Shown: piece by piece, positions 1-9,128 of the stretch
Numbering within the stretch: the first letter of the stretch is position 1
How the letters are laid out: every line of letters begins with the position of its first letter
DNA from: Camellia lanceoleosa
Taxonomy: Eukaryota > Streptophyta > Magnoliopsida > Ericales > Theaceae
Assembly (NCBI GenBank): GCA_025200525.1
Contig: CM045761.1
Coordinates: forward strand, 201,491,701 to 201,555,700
DNA length: 64,000 nucleotides
Direction of reading: 5' to 3'
The notes under the pieces: generated by a model
Seen by the model: the letters and a program-made list of their open reading frames with translations, nothing else
Told to the model about the DNA's origin: nothing
The model's database searches: none
Translations under genes and position numbers: made by a program

Positions 1-1
1 T

Positions 2-737
2 AAAATTAGACAAATCTTAGAACAATCATATGATAAATTAAATTTTAAATATGGAATTCCCAAAATAACCATCATGGCAAATCATTACATGTGGTATTTT
101 AAAGATATAGATTGGAGAATAACTAATCAAGTTATTTTTCAAATTTTAGATCCAATCCAGTGGATAGAATATCCAATGATCATAAAAGCAATGCTCTCAT
201 GGATAGTAAAAAGCTTCCAATGGAATAAATATTTTACTTTTTGGATCTCTAACACAATTGGTTGGCGAGAACGACAAACATTTTTTCCAACCATACCAAA
301 TTTGGTATCTCAAAGAAACTGAAGATTTTGAACTTGAAAATGATTATTTGGATGAAGATTGCAGAAGGGAGCGATTGGAAACTATTTAAAAAATTCATTT
401 GACAGAATATTGGATAGACAGTCTAATAACTGTTTCACAGACAACTTCTAATATCCATGGCTCAGCAAAATTGTCATTCATGGTCACAGATGGTAGAATA
501 CTATTTGTAACCCATTTTCCCACAACATATCAAAGGTCTCCTATACAAATTAATGAGGCTCTTGACATGTTATTAAATCTCAAAAAGAGAAATAATTTAG
601 ATCTTTCGTTGGAACTAGCCATGACCATGGATGATGTAGAACAATTTCAGAATGAATAATACAGCCAAGATCCTGATTCCCATCCATCAGAGATTGATAA
701 AGAATATCACAATCTCGTCAACAAGATGGAAGCATAA
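2..737 (+). pseudogene. Unidentified broken ORF entering from the left edge
   Basis: A reading frame is open from base 2 to 322 without a stop, so the protein starts outside the window. It is rich in Trp, Ile and Phe (WYFKDIDW, WNKYFTFW). Near 303 the reading shifts to a second frame, which continues to the stop at 735-737 through stops at about 388 and 657. The C-terminal part is acidic (ETEDFELENDYLDED, then DDVEQFQNE). The two halves joined by one frameshift look like one decayed gene. I do not recognise the family. A remnant of an integrated plant pararetrovirus or another retroelement is possible, because a promoter-like AT-rich leader follows, but no reverse transcriptase, protease or zinc-knuckle motif is visible here. 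Confidence 0.3.
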
Positions 738-1699
738 TGGACTCCACTATCACGTGTAGTTGTCTCATGATTGTCTCCAACCATAGCCAGGACACGTGAA
801 GCAACTTGCATTATTAGATAGAAAGTGGTCAGACAAATCCATCCAGCCAACGCTACAAGACAAATAAGATCAACCAAATCTTATGTATATCAGTCTATCT
901 CTCTGAACCACGAGGAGGGTCGACAGTGTGTATAATTGATTTTTGTTAGAATATAGCAAATAATTGTAGTTTTTCATTTATTTTACTAAAAGACTTTTTG
1001 TCTTTGTATTTATTTTTATGTAGATATTTTGTAAAGCCTATTACTAGGCTTGACTAGGTATTTGGAATTTTGTGCAAACTTTATCCGTAAGTGTTATGTA
1101 AGTCTAACCAAGTTAGGTATGCATTAAGTCTTTGGTTTTTGTTTGTATCCATCAATTGTATTCTATAAATCGGCTTTCAAGCCAACATAATAGATTATGT
1201 AAATTCTCCCCATCTTCGCTGCCTAAACATCTCCTTTCCCTGTTCTGTTTTTGTTTTTGTTGCTTAACAATGCGGTGGAAGAATCAACCATCCTGGTGGA
1301 AAACAAATTTATTCACACATTTTTTGTGTGTGAACAAAACACTTTGCCCTTGTTTGGTTTGTCTCTTGAGAGATAAGTTTTTAAAAAATTAAAAAAAAAT
1401 TGTTTGGTCAAAAATTTTTGAAACAAAAAAAAAATCAAAATCACATTTTTCTCTCTACTACATCTTAATCAATCACTTTTTCTTTTTCCTCTCTCATTCT
1501 CTCACATCTTATACATCAATCAATTATTTTTTTTCACATACTCATCTATTCAACTACAAAAAAAATATATATATAAAAAAATCGTCCCAAACTCCAAAAC
1601 TCTAAAAAATATACAACCAAATAAATTTTTAAATTTTATAAATTCTTTCCAAAAAATTATTTTACAAACACAAACCCAACATTACCTTTATATTGTGAA
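738..1699. other. AT-rich spacer without recognisable gene
   Basis: No supported coding region is seen. The part from about 740 to 1200 has the look of a transcribed leader or 3' region: a CACGTG core near 751, a possible TATA-like run at about 880 and several short stems. From 1390 on it is A/T-rich low-complexity DNA. The open frame at 1132-1392 is Cys/Phe-rich low-complexity translation and is not supported as a gene. Confidence 0.55.
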
Positions 1700-1944
1700 T
1701 CATCCATACAAAAGGTGTGTTGATGCCCATGACCCCACCACTCTCCATTAAAAAAATGTCTCTTGGTGTGGCCAATTTTGTCTAGATGAAGTTTGCTTTT
1801 TCAGGCCGTACAATCACCCCTTCCCCAGCTATATATATGTGGCTATACATGTGTTTTGGGTCACTATTTCCTGAACTCGTGAGCGTGACAAACAAGAAAG
1901 AAACCCAGTTTCAACATATTCAAAGATGGTTCTTATACATGTGT
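1700..1944 (+). promoter_or_regulatory. Candidate promoter and 5' UTR of the first host gene
   Basis: A TATA-like run (TATATATATG) lies at about 1829-1838 after a C-rich stretch. The stretch 1902-1937 resembles 13171-13206, which lies directly upstream of the forward copy of the first host gene. This suggests the two are copies of the same 5' UTR, now separated by Gypsy element 1. The promoter call rests on the TATA and on this relation; no transcript evidence is available. Confidence 0.35.
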
Positions 1945-2521
1945 TGTGGGGATGTATTTTCTGAGTACCAACACGTGGCCGAGGTGACACCGAAGTGTCA
2001 GCCGAGATTCCACACGTCATGGTAGTTGTGCCGAGGTTATCTCGTAGTGCCGAGGTTACCTCCGAAGATGTCGGAATCCGAGATAAGCGGATAAAGGACA
2101 AGAGTCCTAGAATGAAGAGGAAGCTCAACCAGGATATGGACAAGAGTCCTAGATTGTGAGAAGACTTCAGTTTGGGTAAAGATAAAACTCTTAGGGAGTT
2201 TGTCCTGAACCCACTGGGAGTTCCAGATTAGCAGTAATCCTAAGTCCATTAGGGCCAGGCTCCTATTGGGACTAGGATTGTATTGGCTATAAAAGAGAGG
2301 CACCCCCATGGGTCTAAGGTATGTTTTTTATACTCAAGCTTGTGAGTTGAATACTTGATTATCTTTGAGAGATATACTGACTTGATCGTCGGAGTGCCCC
2401 CGGGTGGAAGAACCACCATCGGAAACTTCTCTTTCATGCAGTGACGAGGTGCCATCTATTCACTGTGTTCTACCGTTGAATCACTAAGGAGGGCAAAGGT
2501 GGTCGGAAAATCACTCACACA
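1945..2521 (+). repeat. 5' LTR of Gypsy element 1
   Basis: Starts TGTGGGGATG and ends CACTCACACA. A TATAAAA box lies at 2288-2294, followed by a GC-rich leader. A G-box (ACACGTGGC) lies about 28 bp from the LTR start, followed by repeated CCGAGGT/CCGAGA motifs. It aligns with 12368-12948 with only scattered differences, most near 2430-2500. Confidence 0.93.
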
Positions 2522-2540
2522 ATTTGGCGCCCGTGGGAGC
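2522..2540 (+). other. Primer binding site of Gypsy element 1
   Basis: ATTTGGCGCCCGTGGGAG directly follows the LTR. The TGGCGCC start is also present in the mini-Gypsy (minus strand at 22431-22449) and, altered to TGGCACC, in element 2. The primer tRNA is not assigned here. Confidence 0.75.
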
Positions 2541-2553
2541 GAGAGAAGAGTAG

Positions 2554-3957
2554 ATGGCCAAGAACTCGCAGAGGAAAAGGTTGGGGATGACACTCCAGTT
2601 GGGAGTGGAAGACCCTCCGACCTTAACGCGGAAGAAGGAGACCACAATGAGAAAGTTCATGATCAGAATCACGTGAGAACGCCGGCCAAAACGGTGATAC
2701 ATCAAAGAAAGCGGACAGGTAAATACTATAACGAGGACGACCTCCGGACATGGAAAGACAGATGTCCGAGGAGGATGAAGAAGTAAAGGAGATGGCAAAT
2801 AAGTTGGCAGACCTTCAATCGGTCGTCAACTTCATGATGCGTAACAACGTCATGCAACGCCATACCCGCCGCAGACACACCAATGCCAAAGAAGAATTGC
2901 CCGTAAAAAGGGACGGAAAGAAATCCCGAAGCCCCACAAAGACACGAGGACCGGAAGGTACTCTCACCGACCTTCCAGGGAAGCCGGCCGAGAAGAGCAG
3001 AGAAGAGAAGAGTCCCGAAGGACATATCGCGAGAAAGAAGCAGACCCCAAAGAACATTGGCATGTTCCGGGGCGGATATTGTGTTTCGATGCATCCTGCG
3101 GGGAAGGATCGAAAAGGGGCCACCATGAGGCCGAGAGTAGTGCGCCAAAAAGGCTAAAACCCAATGAAAGCCGGGCTGCAGGGAGAAGTTAAGGGGACCT
3201 AAAAGGTTACCTCAAGAGGAAGCAGAGAATGCTGAGTCAAGTAACTTCCCCGGTTAAGCCGAGGACTCCATTCTCGGCAGAATTGGATAGATTCGTCGCG
3301 CCGAAAAGATTCAGTATGCCGAGGCTCCAGATATATGATGGTAAGTCGGACCCTAACTTCCATGTTGGATTATTTTTGAATTCCATGGCTTTGTACAGTG
3401 GGAACGAGCCGTTGCTCTGCAAAGTGTTCCCTTCATCCTTTGGGGAGATTGCATCAGACTGGTTCCACAAACTACCAAAGGGGAGCGTGAAGAGCTGGGA
3501 AGGCCTGGCCGAGATGTTTGTTGCCAGGTTCATAACAAACAAACTGCAGCCACTGAGGGTGGATGCGTTGATGGCCCTAAAAATCAGCAAAGACGAAAGC
3601 CTTAGGGCTTATGCAAAGAGGTACTATGAGGTGTTCAATCGAATACCTGAATGCAACCAGGAGGTGGCGGTCGTATCTTTCAAGAACGGCCTGAAGGATG
3701 ACTGTCCATTGCGGAAGTCTTTGGCGAAAACCCTGCCAAAGAGCATGGAAGACCTCATGGCGCGAATTGAGAAGTACGCACGAGCCGAGGAAGACACCTC
3801 GGGAAACAAGGATACGAAGACAGAAAAAGGCAACGGCTCGCCGAAGCGAGGCCGAGGTAACAATGGACAAAACAAACAGGAGACAGAGTTGAGGACTAAA
3901 CAAGCAGTGACGACGGTGTTCCGAATTCCGATCCAAAAGGTCCTTGACCAAATTTGA
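2554..3957 (+). pseudogene. gag: gag of Gypsy element 1 (frameshifted)
   Basis: Capsid-like structural protein that would package element RNA in cytoplasmic particles. The N-terminal basic, charged region (2554-3200) is broken over several frames. The retrotransposon gag core is open at 3229-3957, with MPRLQIYDGKSDPNFHVGLF, DWFHKLPKGSVKSWEGL and LRAYAKRYYEVFNRIPECNQ, all typical of plant Ty3 gag. The Lys/Arg-rich tail (SPKRGRGNNG) is the usual nucleic-acid binding end. The intact counterpart in this window is the 378-residue frame at 59240-60376 on the minus strand, which aligns along its length. A stop at 3955-3957 separates the core from the zinc-knuckle segment that follows. Confidence 0.85.
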
Positions 3958-4224
3958 AACCAGCCCTACTTCAGGGCGCCGGCAAGAGCACAAGGAGAAT
4001 TTATGGGGAGAAACCTTGGTAGGCGTTGTGCCTATCACAATGAGCAGGGTCATCCAACTCAGGGTTGCAGAGCCCTTAAAGCACATCTAGAAGATCTGGT
4101 AAGGCAAGGCCATTTGAGAGACCTTGTAGATGAGGCCAGAACCAGGGAAGAGCAGGTACGATTGCCCCAAGCACCAGCCCCCCCAAATAAGAAGAACCAC
4201 GCAGTGTGGACCTCGGGTGGTTAA
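3958..4224 (+). pseudogene. gag C-terminal zinc-knuckle segment
   Basis: Frame 4003-4224 reads GRRCAYHNEQGHPTQGCRAL. The Cys-His-His-Cys spacing (C-x2-H-x4-H-x4-C) is the knuckle variant seen in Tat elements. It then goes into a charged helix (LEDLVRQGHLRDLVDEAR). A matching segment lies at 58958-59161 on the minus strand. It is cut off from gag by one stop and from the protease by a frame change. Confidence 0.7.
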
Positions 4225-4858
4225 CGTGATCCACTCAAAGGTGAATGAAAACGACATACGGGGGGAGACGCAGAGGGTGAAACATCTGCAGCATGTCAAC
4301 CAGGTCGGACTGAAAAGACCTCGGCCTGAAGATTGCCAAGGACCAATGATAACCTTCACAGAGGCCGACCTCGACATGGTTCAGCACCCGCACAATGATG
4401 CCCTGGTAGTATCCCTCCAGGTTGGGGAGTGCCAGGTGAAACGCATCTTGATTGATCAAGGCAGCTCCTGCGACATCATGTATGTCAGATGCTACAAGGA
4501 GTTAGGCCTTCACCCTGATGACATGGAACAGTCAAACGGCCCGATGGTCGGCTTCAATGGAACGCCGACATGGCCTTTAGGCGCAACAAGATTGGAGGTA
4601 CAAGCTGGCACGAAGAAGATAAGGACAGAATTTATTGTGATTGATACGCCTTCACCTTACAACATCATCCTGGGGAGGCCGTGGTTGCATGCAATGGGGG
4701 CAGTTCCCTCAACCTTGCATCAACTGCTACGATTCCCAACAGAACATGGGATTGAGGAAATCAGAGGAGATCAGTTGCAGGCGAAAAATTGCTCCATGGC
4801 AGCAATGAAGTTAACCTGCAGCATTCGAGAACCAGAAGAAGCAGAGGTTGAAGAATAG
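4130..4858 (+). CDS. Aspartic protease segment of Gypsy element 1
   Basis: A 242-residue open frame. The protease core is at residues about 95-205: VKRILIDQGSSCDIMY carries the catalytic Asp, followed by ELGLHPDDM, the GFNGTPTWPLG flap region and IILGRPWLHAMGA. The protein would cut the gag-pol polyprotein during particle maturation. The usual Thr or Gly after the catalytic Asp is Gln here (DQGSS), which may weaken activity. The first part overlaps the zinc-knuckle frame. The frame ends just before the reverse transcriptase frame, so in an intact element it would be part of one polyprotein and not a separate gene. Confidence 0.8.
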   Translation: MRPEPGKSRYDCPKHQPPQIRRTTQCGPRVVNVIHSKVNENDIRGETQRVKHLQHVNQVGLKRPRPEDCQGPMITFTEADLDMVQHPHNDALVVSLQVGECQVKRILIDQGSSCDIMYVRCYKELGLHPDDMEQSNGPMVGFNGTPTWPLGATRLEVQAGTKKIRTEFIVIDTPSPYNIILGRPWLHAMGAVPSTLHQLLRFPTEHGIEEIRGDQLQAKNCSMAAMKLTCSIREPEEAEVEE

Positions 4859-4861
4859 GAC

Positions 4862-5940
4862 ATGAAGGTCCTAGATGATGTTGACAAGGAGCCGACCGAG
4901 AAGGGTGAAGAAGCATTGAAGAAAATCTTCGTCCAAGAGGGCGATGAGGAACGCTTCTTTTTTCTCGGCACAGGATTAGCCGAAGAAGAAGAAAGGGAGT
5001 TGGAAGCCTTTCTGAGAAAAAATATTGAGGTGTTCGCCTGGACACCTTATGAAATGCCTGGCATTGACCCCGAGGTCACATGCCACAGACTCAACGTTGA
5101 CAGGTCGGCCAAACCTGTAATACAACGAGCCAGAAGACCGACGTTGATGCACGTCGAAGCAGTGGAAGAAGAAGTAGCCAGACTTCTAGAGGCCAGGGCA
5201 ATCCGAGAAGCCAATTATCCAACGTGGTTATCAAATACCGTGGTAGTAAAGAAGAAGAATGGCAAGTGGAGGGTCTGCGTAGACTTCACAAATTTGAACA
5301 AAGCTTGTCCCAAAGACAGCTTCCCCCTGCCAAAGATCGACCAGTTGGTGGACGCCACATCTGGACATGGAAGGATGAGCTTCTTGGACGCATATAGAGG
5401 GTATCACCAGATAGCCATGTACCCCCCGGATGAGGAGAAGACAGCGTTTATCACTCCCAAAGGTCTCAGATCTTATTACGAGTCATGCCTTTCGGGTTGA
5501 AGAACGCAGGAGCAACTTACCAAAGGCTAGTGACCAAGATGTTCAGACACTTGATTGGCCGAACTGTGGAAGTCTACATCGATGATATGGTCGTGAAGAC
5601 CAAGGAACTAAAGGATCATCTCATTGACTTAGAAGAGGTCTTCGACATACTCAAAACATATCGGCTCCGACTAAACGCATCGAAATGCGCGTTTGGAGTC
5701 GGATCCGGTAAGTTCTTGGGATACCTGGTGACAAGAAGGGGCATTGAAGCCAGCCCAGATCAGATCAAGGCCATTCTAGAATTACAGAGTCCGACATCGG
5801 CTAAACAGGTTCAGATGCTTACTGGAAGGCCCGCAGCCCTAAACAGGTTCATAAGCCGAAGTTCGGACAAGTGTAAACCTTTTTTCAATCTGGTGAAAAA
5901 GGCCACAGATTTTTTATAGACAAAGGAATGCGAGGCCGCT
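4862..5940 (+). pseudogene. Reverse transcriptase of Gypsy element 1
   Basis: RNA-dependent DNA polymerase domain. Recognisable blocks are [60 protein letters not shown] and, in the next frame, [20 protein letters not shown] and the catalytic [13 protein letters not shown] single-base shift near 5472-5488 breaks the frame between FITPKGL and [11 protein letters not shown] at 5917-5919 replaces the Trp codon kept in element 2 (DFLW), cutting the fusion to RNase H. Catalytic Asp residues are present, so inactivity comes from the two breaks. Confidence 0.88.
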
Positions 5941-7098
5941 TTGGCCGACCTGAAGAAATACCTCACCTCGGCTCCAGTCCTCTCAACACCTCAACCTGGG
6001 GAGGAACTGTTTTTATGCCTAGCAGTTTCAGAGCACGCAGTGAGTGCTGTGATTATCCGAGAAGAGAAGGGAGAGCAGAAGGCAGTATACTACGTAAGTA
6101 AAACCTTGGCCGATGCAGAAACAAGGTATTTACCACTAGAGAAATTAATGCTGGCCTTGGTAATGGCCTCAAAGAAGCTAAACCATTATTTTCAGGCTCA
6201 TAAGATAGTGGTTCTGACAGAGCACCCATTAAAATCCTTGTTGCAACAAGGAGACTTGACTGGAAGAATTGTAAGATGGGCAGTAACTTTGGGCCAGTAT
6301 GACCTGGAGTTCAGGCCAAGAACCGCAATTAAAGGCCAAGTCTTGGCCGACTTCGTGGCCGAGTTCTCACCAGAATACATCGAACATCGGGCTCCGCTGA
6401 GCCGAGATGACCGACGTCCGAGCAAGGAAGGAGAAGCCCAGCCAAAGGCTAAGGAACCAAGGAAGGAAGAACTCAGACCCTGCAGCATCTACATCGGCGA
6501 CTCCTTTCAACTTTTTGTTGATGGAAGCTCAAACCGGCAGGGTGCAGGGGCAGGAGTAGTGCTAATTTCCCCCGATGGGGAGATATTAGAACAGTCCATT
6601 CGACTGGGGTTCAAAGCCTCGAATAACGAGGCGGAGTATGAAGCACTGATTGCTGGACTGAAGTTGGCAGCGGCGGCAGAGGCAGATGAGGTAATAGTTT
6701 TTTGTGACTCACAACTTATAGTGAATCAAACTACAGGAGAGTTTGCTGCCCGAGATGAAAGGATGTCGGCATACGCAAAGAAGTCATCAGCCGCGACATG
6801 TTTCAAAACCGCCGACTTCTTCAAAGTTAGCCGAGATGATAACAACCACGCCGACGCTACCGCCAATTTGGCAAGTTCAAGCAAACCGAAGATGAGGACA
6901 ATAATGATTGATTACCTACCAGTTCGAAAGATAGAGCCACCGAACACAATGCAAGAAGCATTATGTGCGGACTTGGAACCAAATTTGGATGGATGCAATT
7001 GTTGCATTCTGAAAGAGGGCAAAACGCCAGAAGATCGAAGGAAGCACACAAGGTCGATTGAAGTCGGCAAGATTCATCGGCACAGGCGACATCTCTGA
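5941..7098 (+). CDS. RNase H tether plus archaeal-type RNase H
   Basis: A 385-residue frame with two RNase H-like domains. Residues 1-135 (LFLCLAVSEHAVSAVIIREE, LTEHPLKSLL, LADFVAEF) are the original Ty3 RNase H. The usual Asp-Ala-Ser at the active site is Ala-Val-Ser here, so it is probably a non-catalytic tether. Residues about 180-320 form a second RNase H with the acidic set visible: [39 protein letters not shown]-like and NNHADATANLAS. A second RNase H of this kind is a known mark of the Tat lineage. It would degrade the RNA of the RNA-DNA hybrid. The Ser/Ala run near residue 275 differs from element 2 and may reflect local damage. Confidence 0.85.
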   Translation: MADLKKYLTSAPVLSTPQPGEELFLCLAVSEHAVSAVIIREEKGEQKAVYYVSKTLADAETRYLPLEKLMLALVMASKKLNHYFQAHKIVVLTEHPLKSLLQQGDLTGRIVRWAVTLGQYDLEFRPRTAIKGQVLADFVAEFSPEYIEHRAPLSRDDRRPSKEGEAQPKAKEPRKEELRPCSIYIGDSFQLFVDGSSNRQGAGAGVVLISPDGEILEQSIRLGFKASNNEAEYEALIAGLKLAAAAEADEVIVFCDSQLIVNQTTGEFAARDERMSAYAKKSSAATCFKTADFFKVSRDDNNHADATANLASSSKPKMRTIMIDYLPVRKIEPPNTMQEALCADLEPNLDGCNCCILKEGKTPEDRRKHTRSIEVGKIHRHRRHL

Positions 7099-8178
7099 AG
7101 ATCCTTCATGGACCTCTTTTAAGGTGTGTACACCCTCTTGGTCGAAGACTTTCTATATGAAATTCATGAAGGAGTTTGTGGAAGCCATGCAGGGGCGATC
7201 GTTAGCTCACAGGCCATTACCTGTGGGTATTGGTGGCCCTATATGCAAAAAAGATGCCTATGTGAAGAAGTGTGAACAATGCCGAGGTTTGCACCATTGA
7301 TACATCACCACCTTGACCAACCTGCTTCAACCCTTGGCCATTTGCCCAATGGGGCATGGATCTTGTTGGAAAATTGCCCTGCTAATCGGGCAACGGAAGT
7401 ACCTACTGGTAGCTACAGACTACTTCACAAAATGGATAGAAGCGAGCCTCTTGCCAAAATCCGAGATGTGGATGTGAAGAGCTTCATCCGGAAAAACATC
7501 ATCACCAGATTTGGGATTCCAAGAGCAATCGCGTTTACAACGGAACACGCTTTGACAAGAAGCTCATCAAAATTTTTGCGCCAAGTTCAAGATAAAGAAC
7601 TATTTTTCAACAACAAGCTTTCCCAAAGCAATGGGCAAGCCAAGCATCAAACAAAGTCATTCTAGATGGAATAAAGAAGAGGTCGCAGCAGAAAAGGGAA
7701 GTGGGTAGACGAATTGCCCAACGTGCTCGGGCATATCGCCTACGCCGAGAAGATCAACAGGAATCCCCTTGCCATGGCTTATGGCACGATAGCCATTCCA
7801 TTGGAGATCGGCATCCCAGGGATCAGAACACAGAGAGTTGAGAACGGGTCTAATGATGTGCTCTTAGCCCGAGATCTGGACCTACTAGAAGAAAGAAGGG
7901 AGAAAGCTGCAATCCAGCTTGCAGCATACCAACAATAGCTTGCCAAAGCTTACAACAAGAAGGTCAATCCAAGAGATTTTCAAGTCAACGACCTAGTCTT
8001 GAGAAAAGTCGTCGGCAATAAGAAGGATCCCAGAGAGGGCAAGCTTGGCCCAAACTGGGAAGGCCCCTACAGAATCACCTCGGTGTTGGGGAATGGGGCA
8101 TATCGGCTCGAAGATAATGAGGGCAAAAAATTGCCAAGACCGTGGAACACTTGTAATCTAAAGTTTTTCTATCATTAG
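7099..8178 (+). pseudogene. Integrase of Gypsy element 1 (heavily broken)
   Basis: Would insert element cDNA into the genome. The N-terminal zinc region (VKKCEQC, following SLAHR), a core fragment (EPLAKIRDVDVKSFI, TRFGIPRAI) and the C-terminal region (AKAYNKKVNPRDFQVNDLVL, GKLGPNWEGPYRI, LPRPWNTCNLKFFYH, stop 8176-8178) are all visible, but spread over several frames. The second catalytic motif, DNGKQF in element 2, reads TTEHALT here, and the Glu of GQAEASN is lost in GQAKHQT. The active site is therefore gone. Confidence 0.82.
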
Positions 8179-8334
8179 ATATTGTTTGATTTTTTCTTGC
8201 CGATATGATCAATAAAATCTTAGCAGAATTCCTCTGAACTTATACAACTTTGCATGATGTTGTTTTTCGAATAATGAGAACCCAAGAGGAACTTAGGTTC
8301 ACATTGGGGGCAGAGAGAAGACATTAGTAATGCT

Positions 8335-8795
8335 TAGCCGAAGTTAAGCCGAGATTATGTTTAAACACGTTCGAGATTAATTCCTTATCTTTACTTGTTG
8401 AAATTTGTAGCAATTTACAAGTTAAAGTTAAGCCGAGATAAATTCCTAATCTTTACTTGTTGAAATTTGTAGCAATTTACAAGTTAAAGTTAAGCTGAGA
8501 TAAATTCCTTATCTTTACTTGTTGAAATTTGTAGCAATTTACAAGTTAAAGTTAAGCTGAGATAAATTCCTTATCTTTACTTGTTGAAATTTGTAGCAAT
8601 TTACAAGTTAAAGTTAAGCCGAGATAAATTCCTTATCTTTACTTGTTGAAATTTGTAGCAATTTACAAGTTAAAGTTAAGCCGAGATAAATTCCTTGTCT
8701 TTACTTGTTGAAATTTGTAGCAATTTACAAGTTAAAGTTAAGCTAATATGATTGTCATCTTCACTTGTTGAAATTTGTAGCAATTTACAAGATGA
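8335..8795 (+). repeat. 62-bp minisatellite between pol and antisense gene
   Basis: About seven direct copies of a 62-bp unit. Each unit contains TTACTTGTTGAAATTTG and AATTTACAAGTTAAAG and can fold, since ACTTGT pairs with ACAAGT and AAATT with AATTT. Units are nearly identical except for CCGAG/CTGAG changes. The last two (after about 8740) are more diverged. The same repeat, at the same place in the element, occurs at 49190-49625 and in shorter form at 21990-22260. Confidence 0.9.
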
Positions 8796-9128
8796 AGATT
8801 AATTGAATTTATATGCTTTATACTTGTTGAAGCTTATGACAAGTTTACAGGTGAAGCCCTAGCCGAGGTGAATCTTCAGGTAAACATGCCCGAGGTATGT
8901 AATCCCCGAGGAGATTGTGCAAGGGAAGAATTGTATGAATCATGTGAAATATTCTAAAACTACACAGAAGCAATAAAGAAGAATTTAAAAGACTGAAGCA
9001 TTCAGAAAGAAACAGTTGCATATAAAAGGAAGGCACTGTGGCCCACGCAAAAATCTTGATCACAAGTTATATAGAAGGCACATCGGCCACAAAAGTCAAA
9101 ATACAAAAAAAAGAAAAGTAGAAAACAT

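Noticed and set aside
2726..3164. Minus-strand ORFs opposite gag
   Set aside because: Shadows of the gag reading frame; the plus strand has the homology to Ty3 gag.
8335..8795. Regular repeats resembling a CRISPR array
   Set aside because: Units are contiguous 62-bp tandem copies without unique spacers, inside a plant retrotransposon.
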